From an uncultured Pelagibacteraceae bacterium (lineage in GTDB: Bacteria > Pseudomonadota > Alphaproteobacteria > Pelagibacterales > Pelagibacteraceae), in assembly GCA_902623395.1 (NCBI GenBank), contig CACNTN010000008.1:1-33134 (forward strand): 33,134 nt of DNA. The letters are read 5' to 3'. Every line of letters begins with the position of its first letter. Position 1 is the stretch's first letter. The position numbers were made by a program, and so were the translations under genes. Shown in pieces: positions 24,885 through 32,658 of this stretch. The notes beneath the pieces are model-generated. The model was not told the origin of the DNA, ran no database searches, and saw only the letters and a program-made list of their open reading frames with translations.

Positions 24885-25478
24885 CTATACATAGAACAAA
24901 ATCACGCAAACGATAAGTAAAAAAGACATTGTATAATTAAAATTCTTTATAAATTTATCACTTGTGGCGAATTTTCTCATGTATTTTCCCATCAAACACC
25001 AGCCCGTTTGGCTTCCTACAGCCATTAAGAACCAAAGAATAGTTAAAACAATTGAGTCTCTTAAATAATTATTCTCCGTATCAACAAATAAAGATATTGA
25101 AGTAAGACCAACAATTATACTTTTTGGATTAACGAATTGAAAAAAGAAAGTATTTAAAAAAGTTACAGGTTTTGGATCAAGTTTCTTATCTTTATTTTGC
25201 CCTCCAAAAGATAACTTATATGCCATATATAAAAGGTAAATTGATCCTAAAACTTTAATAATGGTTTGAATAAACTGATATTTTTGAAAAATTGAAACAG
25301 ATCCGAGTTGCAATAATATGATTAAAAGTGTCCATCCGATAATAACACCTAACATTGTTGGAATAGCTTTTTTCACTCCAAAATTAAAAGCTGTGTAAGA
25401 TGTCATGATATTATTCGGTCCAGGTGAAAAGGCCGTTGCGATCCCAAATAGGATCATTGGAAATAGTTGAGATGTCAT
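24885..25478 (-). CDS. LysE/RhtB-family amino acid exporter
   Basis: The 197-residue protein has about six membrane helices. It has the LysE/RhtB signature AFSPGPNNIMTSYTAFNFGVKKA in the first helix and LKVLGSIYLLYMAYKL, FQFVNPKSIIVGLT and SQTGWCLMGKYMRKF further on. Members export amino acids or related compounds; the substrate cannot be assigned here. It starts immediately after the cytochrome c stop and ends 3 nt before the acnA start, so it is embedded in that operon. Confidence 0.9.
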   Translation of the reverse strand: MTSQLFPMILFGIATAFSPGPNNIMTSYTAFNFGVKKAIPTMLGVIIGWTLLIILLQLGSVSIFQKYQFIQTIIKVLGSIYLLYMAYKLSFGGQNKDKKLDPKPVTFLNTFFFQFVNPKSIIVGLTSISLFVDTENNYLRDSIVLTILWFLMAVGSQTGWCLMGKYMRKFATSDKFIKNFNYTMSFLLIVCVILFYV

Positions 25479-25919
25479 TTAGTGCGGCGCTCTAAATCTA
25501 TTATGACAAGCTGAACAATTACTCCACATTAATTCTTTTTGAATTCCTCTAAGATCATCAGCAGTATCTATCGCTTTTGCAAGTTTGAGCATATCATCTG
25601 AGGCTTTTTGCATTAAAGCGTTAAACTCATCTTTATTTTCCCAAATACTTGGTAGCGCCTCTGTTTTGAAGCCCTCTTTAGTATTTTCCGGAAAGTAGTC
25701 TAAAAGTTTTTTATAATTTTCAGACATTTTTTTCATTATAGGTTTAGCTTCCTCTTTTTTACCCGACTTTAATAAAATAGAAATTTTTTTACCATTTTGA
25801 TAATTTTCACTAAACATTGCTTTTCTTCCTTTGATAATTTCTTCAACACTTTGGGCATAAACAAACGTTGAATTAAGAACAAAAGTTAATGCGATAATAA
25901 TCAATTTGAATTTTTTCAT
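25479..25919 (-). CDS. Small periplasmic cytochrome c, class II (c') like
   Basis: The 146-residue precursor has a signal peptide (MKKFKLIIIALTFVLNSTFVYAQ). The heme-binding CSACH is at residues 135-139, near the C-terminus, followed by NRFRAPH. An all-helical body with the heme motif at the end is the class II cytochrome c'/c-556 layout (PF01322). It is likely a periplasmic electron carrier or a gas/peroxide-binding heme protein. It is divergent from a cytochrome b561 gene with just 19 nt between starts, suggesting a functional pair in which b561 delivers electrons from quinol. It heads the LysE-acnA-prpD operon. Confidence 0.88.
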   Translation of the reverse strand: MKKFKLIIIALTFVLNSTFVYAQSVEEIIKGRKAMFSENYQNGKKISILLKSGKKEEAKPIMKKMSENYKKLLDYFPENTKEGFKTEALPSIWENKDEFNALMQKASDDMLKLAKAIDTADDLRGIQKELMWSNCSACHNRFRAPH

Positions 25920-25938
25920 AAATTGTTAGAATGATAGT

Positions 25939-26469
25939 ATGCAAGTTTTTAATAGTTTTAGCAAATACGGTCTACTAGCTAAATTGTTTCACTGGATTAC
26001 TTTTGTTATCTTAATTCTTCAAATACCCTTTGGTTTTTACTTAGTAGGCTTAGAATTTTCTGACCTAAGAATAGATCTAGAAAATATACATATTCTAGTT
26101 GGGATTATAATTTTTTATATCACGTTGTTTAGATTGATTTGGAAATTTTTCAATTCAAGCCCTACTGATGGGAAGAGTTTTTTTAAAGGTCAAGTAATTA
26201 TAGCAAAAGTAAATCATTTTTTACTTTACCTGGGTATTTTAACTATAACTATTTCAGGAGTATTAAAGAAACTTTATATGGGTGAAGAACTTAATTTTTT
26301 ATTTTTTAGGTATGGGTTTGATAAAGATAATTTCCAATTAGCTGATTTATATTATGAAGTACATATCTATGCTAATTATTTGCTTATTGTTTTAGTAGCA
26401 CTACATATTCTAGCAGTGATTGTTCATCACTTCATTTTTAAGGATAAAATTCTAGATAAAATTACTTAA
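25939..26469 (+). CDS. Cytochrome b561-type membrane cytochrome
   Basis: The 176-residue protein has four main membrane helices. Histidines suited to two b-type hemes are in LLAKLFHWITF, LENIHILVG, KVNHFLLYLG and VALHILAVIVHHF, the standard bacterial CybB/b561 pattern (PF01292). These proteins move electrons between the quinone pool and periplasmic acceptors. The divergent neighbour encodes a small cytochrome c that could be the partner. The ATG at 25939 leaves nearly no leader, so the promoter must overlap the cytochrome c start region. Confidence 0.9.
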   Translation: MQVFNSFSKYGLLAKLFHWITFVILILQIPFGFYLVGLEFSDLRIDLENIHILVGIIIFYITLFRLIWKFFNSSPTDGKSFFKGQVIIAKVNHFLLYLGILTITISGVLKKLYMGEELNFLFFRYGFDKDNFQLADLYYEVHIYANYLLIVLVALHILAVIVHHFIFKDKILDKIT

Positions 26470-26480
26470 TGTTTTATTAA

Positions 26481-26509
26481 TTGATTTGACTAACGTTTGT
26501 TATTTTAAT
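26481..26509 (+). promoter_or_regulatory. Candidate sigma70-type promoter for the CBS gene
   Basis: TTGATT (26481-26486) is followed after 17 nt by TTTAAT (26504-26509). Transcription would begin just before the ATG at 26521, giving an almost leaderless mRNA. The match is modest in very AT-rich DNA, so this is tentative. Confidence 0.25.
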
Positions 26510-26520
26510 TAAATGAAACT

Positions 26521-26949
26521 ATGCCTGGTAAACTTGTTAGCAGGATGTCAAAAAGAGAATGTTTCACACTCAGTGAAAAAGATACCGTTAAATCTGCCAG
26601 TCAAAAATTTCACGAAAAAAAAATTGGATGTATGCCTGTAGTTGATGAAAGCAAGAAAGTTTTAGGTATACTATCAGAAAGAGATCTATCAAGATTCATA
26701 TATGCTGAAAAATTTAACTTAACTCTTCCAGTTTCAGAATTAATGTCAAAATCATTAGTAACCTGTGATTTAAATACTTCTGTCACTGAATTAATGGATG
26801 AGATGACGGAAAAAAAAATTAGACATATTTTAATTATGGAAGATAAAAAACTTCTTGGCATAGTCTCTATTGGCGATGTGGTCAAACATTTAATCAATAA
26901 AATTGAAGAGGAAAATAAAAATTTAAAGGATTATATCAATAGTTATTAG
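26521..26949 (+). CDS. Tandem CBS-domain protein
   Basis: The 142-residue protein is two CBS domains and little else. The first is about residues 15-65 (VKSASQKFHEKKIGCMPVVDE, LGILSERDLSRFI) and the second about 75-130 (SVTELMDEMTEKKIRHILIMED, LGIVSIGDVVKHL). The pair forms a Bateman module that typically binds adenine nucleotides and acts as an energy or metabolite sensor. A partner is not evident. Its stop directly abuts the stop of the convergent DUF4396 gene. Confidence 0.9.
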   Translation: MPGKLVSRMSKRECFTLSEKDTVKSASQKFHEKKIGCMPVVDESKKVLGILSERDLSRFIYAEKFNLTLPVSELMSKSLVTCDLNTSVTELMDEMTEKKIRHILIMEDKKLLGIVSIGDVVKHLINKIEEENKNLKDYINSY

Positions 26950-27387
26950 TTAATGGCATGCCTCATTAAACTTTTTTAATCTCCAATAATTATATGGCCA
27001 AGGAGTAACAAATCCTACAGCTAACATTATAGGAACTACCCACCAAGTTAAAATTGCTCCACCAGTTAAAAAATAATCAGTTGCATTCATTGCAATTTCC
27101 ATGCTCACCATAGAAATTAAACTCATACCAACAGCAGTTTTGAAAGCTTGTTTGAAAGAGAAATTTTGCTTTAATAAAATAACTGTTTCTAAGATTATAC
27201 TTGTAATTATTCCGTTAATAATCGCTAAAATCATGATTGCTAGAACAGGAAAAGGAATTTTAGTTAATTGAAAAAATAATATAGTTCCAAAATCTCCTAT
27301 TGAACATCCGAGTAAACACCAAAAAGTATTCTTCGCGCTTCTTGACCAAGTATGTTTACAGCTCCAATGAAAAATTTCTGAACTCAT
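26950..27387 (-). CDS. DUF4396 membrane protein
   Basis: The 145-residue protein carries the family pattern TFWCLLGCSIGDFGTILFF, VGMSLISMVSMEIAMNATDYFLTGG and the end PYNYWRLKKFNEACH, which I recognise as DUF4396 (PF14342). It has about four membrane helices. An N-terminal HWSCKHTW and the final CH hold Cys/His residues that could bind metal or heme, but this is not established. The ATG shares one base with the stop of the csaA-like gene, so the two form an operon. Confidence 0.82.
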   Translation of the reverse strand: MSSEIFHWSCKHTWSRSAKNTFWCLLGCSIGDFGTILFFQLTKIPFPVLAIMILAIINGIITSIILETVILLKQNFSFKQAFKTAVGMSLISMVSMEIAMNATDYFLTGGAILTWWVVPIMLAVGFVTPWPYNYWRLKKFNEACH

Positions 27388-27722
27388 TATGCTATATCTA
27401 AACCATTATCAGTTTTCTGAGATGGGTGCACTAAGACAACTTTTCCATCTTTTTCAATAGCTCCAAGCACTAAAACCTCAGAAACTACACCGGCTATATT
27501 CTTCGTTGGAAAATTGCAAACTCCTATTACTTGCTGACCCACTAAACTTTCAGCGTTGTAGTAATGAGTGATTTGCGCTGAAGATTGTTTAATTCCAATC
27601 TCTTTTCCAAAATCAACCTTAACTATTAAAGAAGGTTTCCTAGCTTTCTCGTTTTTTTTAACTTCTAAAACAGTACCAACTTTTATCTGCACTTTCTTAA
27701 AATCATCATAAGTTATTTCCAT
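27387..27722 (-). CDS. csaA: CsaA-like tRNA-binding-domain protein
   Basis: The 111-residue protein is a stand-alone EMAP/tRNA-binding OB-fold domain: VQIKVGTVLEVKKNEKARKPSL, VDFGKEIGIKQSSAQITHYYNAESLVGQQVIGV and NFPTKNIAGVVSEVLVLGA. This is the CsaA family. Family members bind tRNA as dimers and a chaperone-like role has been proposed. It lies just downstream of the binding-protein gene terminator, so it is expected to have its own promoter in the 64-nt gap, although I could not pick a convincing one. It is coupled to DUF4396 by TAATG. Confidence 0.88.
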   Translation of the reverse strand: MEITYDDFKKVQIKVGTVLEVKKNEKARKPSLIVKVDFGKEIGIKQSSAQITHYYNAESLVGQQVIGVCNFPTKNIAGVVSEVLVLGAIEKDGKVVLVHPSQKTDNGLDIA

Positions 27723-27740
27723 AATTTCCTTTCTATAAAT

Positions 27741-27766
27741 AAAAAAGGGGGCATAAGCCCCCTTTT
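27741..27766 (-). terminator. Rho-independent terminator after the amino-acid binding-protein gene
   Basis: A perfect GC stem of 6 bp (27747-27752 with 27757-27762, loop ATAA) is extended by four A-T pairs. On the - strand it is followed by TTTTTT and more T/A. It is the only strong intrinsic terminator I see in the window. It separates the transporter binding-protein gene (ending 27787) from csaA (starting 27722). Confidence 0.85.
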
Positions 27767-27786
27767 AAATTGGTTAAGCAATTGGT

Positions 27787-28890
27787 TTACAGTTCTTTGT
27801 ATTTACCTTTGCTCCACTCATAAAATACATAACCTGGTAAGCTCACGTCACCTTTTTTATCAAAGCTTAGTGAACCGATTACAGTATCAAACTTGCCTTT
27901 TCTCATAACTTTAAGAACTTTAGCAGGATCGTTTGTTCCAGCTTGCTTAGCAGCTTGTTCGAATACTTGTAACGCAGCGTATGAATAAAGAACATAACCT
28001 TCTGGTTCAATACCAGCAGCTTTAAATTCTTTCACAACACTTGCAGCAGCAGGGTTATTTCTCGGATCTGGAGAGAAAGTCATTAACGTACCTTCACCTG
28101 CATTTCCTGTTATATCCCAATACTCAGCTGTAACTAATGCGTCACCGCTAATTAATTTAGTTTTCATACCTTGGTCTCTCATTTGTCTTACGATCAAACC
28201 ACCCTCTGTGTGGTAACCACCAAGATATACTGCATCAATGTTATTTGATTTTAGTTTTGAAACTAAAGCTGAATAGTCTTTTTCACCTGCTGTATAAGCT
28301 TCATACATAGCGTCTTTAAGGCCAGCTTTCTTCATATTTTTTCTAGTCGCGTCTGCTAAACCTTTTCCGTAAGCAGTTTTGTCATGAAGAATTGCTACTT
28401 TTTTACCTTTGTAGTTTTTAGCTAAAAATTTACCAGCAACTTCACCTTGCTGATCATCTCGACCACAAACTCTAAAAGTATATTTACCACCTTTATCCGT
28501 TAACGCTGGATTTGTTGAAGCTGGTGAAACTTGAATAATTCCCTCTTCATTGTAAACCGCAGAAGCTGGAATTGAAGAACCAGAGCAGAAGTGACCTGCA
28601 ACGTAAGCTACACCTTGACCAGCAAATTTGTTGGCTACAGCAACAGCTTGTTTAGGATCGCAAGCATCATCTCCGATTTCTAATTTAACTTTCTCACCAT
28701 TAATTCCACCTTTTTTATTAACGTGCTTTAACCACATTTCAGCACCAGCTTTTAACTGAGCACCAAATGAAGCATACTGACCAGACATAGGACCAGCAGA
28801 AGCAACAACAACGTCAGCTTTAACTGATACTGTTGCAAGCATTAATGTTCCGGCAATTAATGAAAGAAGTTTATTGAACGTTCTTAACAT
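27787..28890 (-). CDS. livK: Periplasmic branched-chain-type amino-acid-binding protein of an ABC transporter
   Basis: The 367-residue precursor has a signal peptide (to about VSVKA). The LivJ/LivK fold follows: VVVASAGPMSGQYASFGAQL, GGINGEKVKLEIGDDACDP, VAYVAGHFCSGSSIPAS with a likely disulfide between these two Cys, and KKVAILHDKTAYGKG. It captures amino acids for the adjacent LivHMGF transporter. True ligands in SAR11 may be wider than branched-chain residues. It is the last gene of the cluster, 78 nt after livF, with its own candidate promoter, a GGGA ribosome-binding site and a strong terminator. Codons look more GC-rich than the neighbours, in keeping with high expression. Confidence 0.93.
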   Translation of the reverse strand: MLRTFNKLLSLIAGTLMLATVSVKADVVVASAGPMSGQYASFGAQLKAGAEMWLKHVNKKGGINGEKVKLEIGDDACDPKQAVAVANKFAGQGVAYVAGHFCSGSSIPASAVYNEEGIIQVSPASTNPALTDKGGKYTFRVCGRDDQQGEVAGKFLAKNYKGKKVAILHDKTAYGKGLADATRKNMKKAGLKDAMYEAYTAGEKDYSALVSKLKSNNIDAVYLGGYHTEGGLIVRQMRDQGMKTKLISGDALVTAEYWDITGNAGEGTLMTFSPDPRNNPAAASVVKEFKAAGIEPEGYVLYSYAALQVFEQAAKQAGTNDPAKVLKVMRKGKFDTVIGSLSFDKKGDVSLPGYVFYEWSKGKYKEL

Positions 28891-28918
28891 ATTATTTCCC
28901 TTTGTTGTTAATTAATTA

Positions 28919-28947
28919 ATTATTGATATTGAACACCTTAATTACAA
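28919..28947 (-). promoter_or_regulatory. Candidate promoter for the binding-protein gene
   Basis: On the - strand, TTGTAA (28947-28942) and AATAAT (28924-28919) are separated by exactly 17 nt. Transcription would start near 28912, about 20 nt before the ATG at 28890, and an AAAGGGA ribosome-binding site lies within that leader. The 78-nt gap after livF is the only sizeable one in the transporter cluster, supporting a separate promoter. Confidence 0.45.
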
Positions 28948-28968
28948 TCTTGTAAATATGAAAAAAAG

Positions 28969-29688
28969 TTAATTTTTTGCCCCACCTTCGAGATAAGCGG
29001 CTTGTATGTCTTTATTTTTGAGCAACTCTTGACCGGAACCCTTAATAGTCACTTTTCCATTTACTAAAACATATGCTCTGTCTGCAAGCTCCAAAGCTTT
29101 TTTGGCATTTTGTTCAACTAAAAAAATAGTAACATTTTTTTCCTTATTAATATTTTTTATTGAAACAAAAATTTGATTAACTAATTTAGGTGCTATTCCT
29201 AGTGAAGGTTCATCTAATAAAAGTACTTTAGGTTTACTCATCAGTGCTCTTCCAATCGCTAACATTTGCTGTTCCCCTCCAGAAAGTGTTCCACCCCTCT
29301 GAGTTTTTCTATCGCTTAATACTGGAAATAAATCATAAACTTCTTTAATGTCATTTTCAAAATACTTTCCTTTTTCGTTGGCATGAGCCCCTAATCTTAA
29401 ATTTTCTTCTACGGTCAATCTTGAAAAAATTCTTCTTCCTTCTGGTACTTGACAAATACCCATATCAACAATTTTGTGGGGCTGTTGGTTCTCAATATTC
29501 TCACCGTTGAAAATTATATTTCCTCTTTTAGCTCTATTCACTCCGCTAATTGTCATAAGTAGGGTTGATTTACCTGCTCCGTTAGAACCAATTAGAGAAA
29601 CGATTTCACCATCTTTCACATCAAGATCAACTCCTCTCAATGCTTGTATCTTGCCGTAAAAAGTTTCAACATTAGAAATTTTAAGCAT
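28969..29688 (-). CDS. livF: ABC transporter ATP-binding protein LivF
   Basis: The 239-residue ATPase has Walker A GSNGAGKST (34-42), the Q-loop region, signature LSGGEQQMLAIGRALM, and Walker B VLLLDEPSLGIAP with the following switch His replaced in the usual LivF way (FLVEQNAKKALELADRAYVL). It powers uptake together with LivG. Its ATG shares one base with the livG stop. It is the last of the transporter-core genes before the separately promoted binding protein. Confidence 0.95.
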   Translation of the reverse strand: MLKISNVETFYGKIQALRGVDLDVKDGEIVSLIGSNGAGKSTLLMTISGVNRAKRGNIIFNGENIENQQPHKIVDMGICQVPEGRRIFSRLTVEENLRLGAHANEKGKYFENDIKEVYDLFPVLSDRKTQRGGTLSGGEQQMLAIGRALMSKPKVLLLDEPSLGIAPKLVNQIFVSIKNINKEKNVTIFLVEQNAKKALELADRAYVLVNGKVTIKGSGQELLKNKDIQAAYLEGGAKN

Positions 29689-30479
29689 TATTCATCTACC
29701 CCTAGATAAGCCTCGATAACTTCTTTACTATTTTTAGTTTGATCAGCTGTTCCTTCGAATATCTTTTTACCATAATTCAAAACAACAACATGATCAGAGA
29801 TCCCCATTACTACACTCATATCATGTTCAATTAACAGAATTCCCGTTTGTTTTTCTGTTTTGATAAATTTTAATAATTTATTTAATTCAGCTGACTCTTT
29901 TGGATTTAATCCAGCAGCCGGTTCATCTAAGCACAATAACCTTGGTTCAATACACATTGCACGAACAATTTCTAATTTTCTTTGGTCGCCATAAGGTAGG
30001 TCTCCAGCGTTGTCATCTGCTCGGTGTGTTAAACCAATAATGTCAAGCCAATATTTCGCTTTATCAACTGCTAACTGTTCTTTGTCTCTATAGGTTTTAA
30101 GGTTTAGTAAGCCAAATAAAGAATAACCTGAAGCAACCATTAATTCATTATGTTGAGCAACTAATAGATTTTCAAGAACTGACATTGCTGGGAATAATCT
30201 AATATTTTGAAAAGTTCTAGCCACCTTCGCTACATAAGCAATTTTAAAGTCTGTGTATTTTCTTAATGAAATTTTGCTATCCTCTTTATGTAAGAACATT
30301 TGACCATTGGTAGGTTTATAAAATCCAGTTAAACAATTAAATACAGTGGTTTTTCCTGCACCGTTAGGTCCTATGATAGAAGTGATTTGATTATTTTTTG
30401 CATCAAAACTTAAATCATCAATCGCGGTTAAACCACCAAATTGCATTGTCAAATTTTCTACTGATAATAAATTGCTCAT
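29688..30479 (-). CDS. livG: ABC transporter ATP-binding protein LivG
   Basis: The 263-residue ATPase has Walker A GPNGAGKTT (37-45), the LivG-type signature LPYGDQRKLEIVRAM, Walker B LLCLDEPAAGLNP and the switch His in LLIEHDMSVVMGISDHVVVLNYG. FQNIRLFPAMSVLENLLVAQH is characteristic of LivG. It overlaps livM by 4 nt (ATGA) and shares a base with the livF start, so translation of the ATPase pair is coupled. Confidence 0.95.
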   Translation of the reverse strand: MSNLLSVENLTMQFGGLTAIDDLSFDAKNNQITSIIGPNGAGKTTVFNCLTGFYKPTNGQMFLHKEDSKISLRKYTDFKIAYVAKVARTFQNIRLFPAMSVLENLLVAQHNELMVASGYSLFGLLNLKTYRDKEQLAVDKAKYWLDIIGLTHRADDNAGDLPYGDQRKLEIVRAMCIEPRLLCLDEPAAGLNPKESAELNKLLKFIKTEKQTGILLIEHDMSVVMGISDHVVVLNYGKKIFEGTADQTKNSKEVIEAYLGVDE

Positions 30480-31744
30480 TTCTTATCTCCGTGCATAAGA
30501 ATAGTTGGCTTCCTGTTTGCTAATATTCCTTTTGGTTTAAACACCATAATTAAAACCATGGCACCTCCAAAAGCAATCATCCTATACTGCTCTAAGTCTC
30601 TAAACATCTCTGTGATTCCGATTAGGAAGATTGATGCAAGAACTACTCCAGTTTGTGAACCCATACCACCCAATACAACAATAGCAACAATGATTGCAGA
30701 CTCAATAAATGTAAAACTTTCTGGACTTATAAATGCTTGTCGAGTTGCAAAAAATGACCCCGCAAATCCACCAAACATAGCACCAATTGCGAAAGCAGTA
30801 AGTTTTGTATTTGTAGGATTTACACCTAAAGATTTACAAGCGATCTCATCTTCTCTTAAAGCCTCCCAGGCTCTACCAACAGGAAGTTTTCTTATCTTCA
30901 GAGTAAAATAATTTGTTATTAAGGCTAGTACTAAAATTAAATAATATAGAAATATTATTCGGTGCATTGTTGAATATTCAAGGTTAAAAAACAAATGAAA
31001 ACTTGTTTCCCCCTCATCTGGGGATCTTTTAAAAGGTAATCCAAAAAAAGATGGTCGTGGTATTCCTGTGATACCATCAGGGCCATTAGTGACTTCATAC
31101 CAATTAATTAAAATAATTCTTATAATTTCTCCAAATCCTAAAGTGACTATCGCAAGATAATCTCCTCTTAATCTTAAAACAGGAAAGCCAAGTAAAATTC
31201 CAAAAAAAGCTGCAAATACTCCTGCTAAAGGTAAACAAATCCAAAAAGACCAACCAAATGTTGTAGCGATTAGCGCATATGAATATGCACCAACAGCATA
31301 GAAAGCTACATAACCTAAATCAAGAAGACCAGCTAAACCAACTACAATATTTAAACCCCAGCCAAGCATGATGTAGGTTAAAATCATTATAGCAACATCC
31401 ATAAAGTATCTGTCGGTAAAAGGAAGAAAAGGAAATACAACAGCAAATAAAATTGCGGTAATTGCAAAGTGTTTTGCTTTATCTTCAGTTATCGCTGAAA
31501 ACTTAGATGTGAACTTTGAAAAAAAAGTAATTTCAGTTTTTCTAGCGGAATTTAAATTAATTAAAAATCGTCCTACAATGCAAAGTCCAACTAGTAAAAA
31601 GACAACGCCCCATTGAGGAGTGATAAATAAACCTTCTCCTTTAGATGCAGTTCTAAGACCAACTATCGGGCCAAACAAAGCTAAAGCAATTAAGCCTGTA
31701 AATAAACTATCTTTAAACGACTGAATGATATCTTTCTTTTCCAT
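30476..31744 (-). CDS. livM: ABC transporter permease LivM
   Basis: The 422-residue permease has about ten membrane helices. GLNIVVGLAGLLDLGYVAFYAVGAYSYAL is the LivM hallmark, and the ATPase-coupling segment is GRAWEALREDEIACKSLGVN. A hydrophobic N-terminal extension of about 110 residues precedes the core, as in other long LivM proteins. It pairs with LivH to form the membrane channel. It is coupled to livH by TAATG and to livG by ATGA. Confidence 0.95.
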   Translation of the reverse strand: MEKKDIIQSFKDSLFTGLIALALFGPIVGLRTASKGEGLFITPQWGVVFLLVGLCIVGRFLINLNSARKTEITFFSKFTSKFSAITEDKAKHFAITAILFAVVFPFLPFTDRYFMDVAIMILTYIMLGWGLNIVVGLAGLLDLGYVAFYAVGAYSYALIATTFGWSFWICLPLAGVFAAFFGILLGFPVLRLRGDYLAIVTLGFGEIIRIILINWYEVTNGPDGITGIPRPSFFGLPFKRSPDEGETSFHLFFNLEYSTMHRIIFLYYLILVLALITNYFTLKIRKLPVGRAWEALREDEIACKSLGVNPTNTKLTAFAIGAMFGGFAGSFFATRQAFISPESFTFIESAIIVAIVVLGGMGSQTGVVLASIFLIGITEMFRDLEQYRMIAFGGAMVLIMVFKPKGILANRKPTILMHGDKK

Positions 31745-32655
31745 TAAACTTTCTCGATATCAGGTTTTCCAAGAAATCCAGTTGGAAAGAAAATTAAAAC
31801 TACAATTAATACACTAAAAGCTGCAACATCTTTATATTCAAGTGAAACATATCCAGCCCAGAAGGTTTCTATAAGTCCAATTAACAAACCGCCTAACATT
31901 GCTCCAGGCAATGACCCAATTCCTCCTAACACTGCTGCAGTAAAAGCTTTTATTCCAGCTAAGAACCCAATGTAAAAGTCAATTACACCGTAATAAAGAA
32001 CAAACATCATTCCAGCTACTGATGCTAGTGAGGAACCAATAATAAACGTTATTGATATTGTTCTATCTACATTTATTCCTAACAATGCAGTCATTGTTCT
32101 ATCTTGTTCGCAAGCTCTTTGAGCTCTTCCTAAATCTGTTTTTGTAATAAGATAAGTAAAAATACCCATTAAAATTATTGTTAAGATAACGATAAAAATT
32201 TGCAGATAACTTATAGTAACAATAAATTCAGAATTCTTAAAAAATTCTAAACCACCACTAATCAACGGCTGCATTGGCTTTACTCTGGCTCCTTGAGCAA
32301 CTTGAACGTAATTTTGTAAAACAATTGACATACCTAATGCTGAAATAAGTGGAGCTAATCTGAAAGATCCTCTTAATGGTTTGTAAGCTAATTTTTCAAC
32401 TGTCCATCCGTAGCAAGCCGTGAAAAGCATAGCTATTAATAAAACTAAAAGTAAAATAATTGGTAATGCTACCCCAATTAAACCAAAAATAATAAATGAA
32501 ATTAAAGCCACAAAAGCTCCGATCATGAAGATATCACCGTGAGCAAAGTTAATCATTCCAATAATTCCATAGACCATGGTGTAACCAATTGCGATAAGTC
32601 CATAGATTGAACCTAAAGTAATCCCATTAACTAATTGTTGTATAAAATATTCCAT
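31744..32655 (-). CDS. livH: ABC transporter permease LivH
   Basis: The 303-residue permease has about eight helices with the LivH core LVNGITLGSIYGLIAIGYTMVYG and GMINFAHGDIFMIGA, the coupling segment GRAQRACEQDRTMTALLGINVDRT and GGIGSLPGAMLGGLLIGLIE. It forms the translocation path with LivM. It starts 3 nt after the ProC-like gene upstream, so that gene and the transporter are probably one transcript, with the stop overlapping the livM ATG. Confidence 0.95.
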   Translation of the reverse strand: MEYFIQQLVNGITLGSIYGLIAIGYTMVYGIIGMINFAHGDIFMIGAFVALISFIIFGLIGVALPIILLLVLLIAMLFTACYGWTVEKLAYKPLRGSFRLAPLISALGMSIVLQNYVQVAQGARVKPMQPLISGGLEFFKNSEFIVTISYLQIFIVILTIILMGIFTYLITKTDLGRAQRACEQDRTMTALLGINVDRTISITFIIGSSLASVAGMMFVLYYGVIDFYIGFLAGIKAFTAAVLGGIGSLPGAMLGGLLIGLIETFWAGYVSLEYKDVAAFSVLIVVLIFFPTGFLGKPDIEKV

Positions 32656-32658
32656 GAT

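Noticed and set aside
26610-26897. 95-codon open frame antisense to the CBS gene
   Set aside because: It lies fully inside a well-supported two-domain CBS gene and has no recognisable family.
28908-28920. Short ATTA-type tandem repeat in the binding-protein leader
   Set aside because: Low-complexity AT sequence downstream of the candidate -10; not long enough to call a repeat element.
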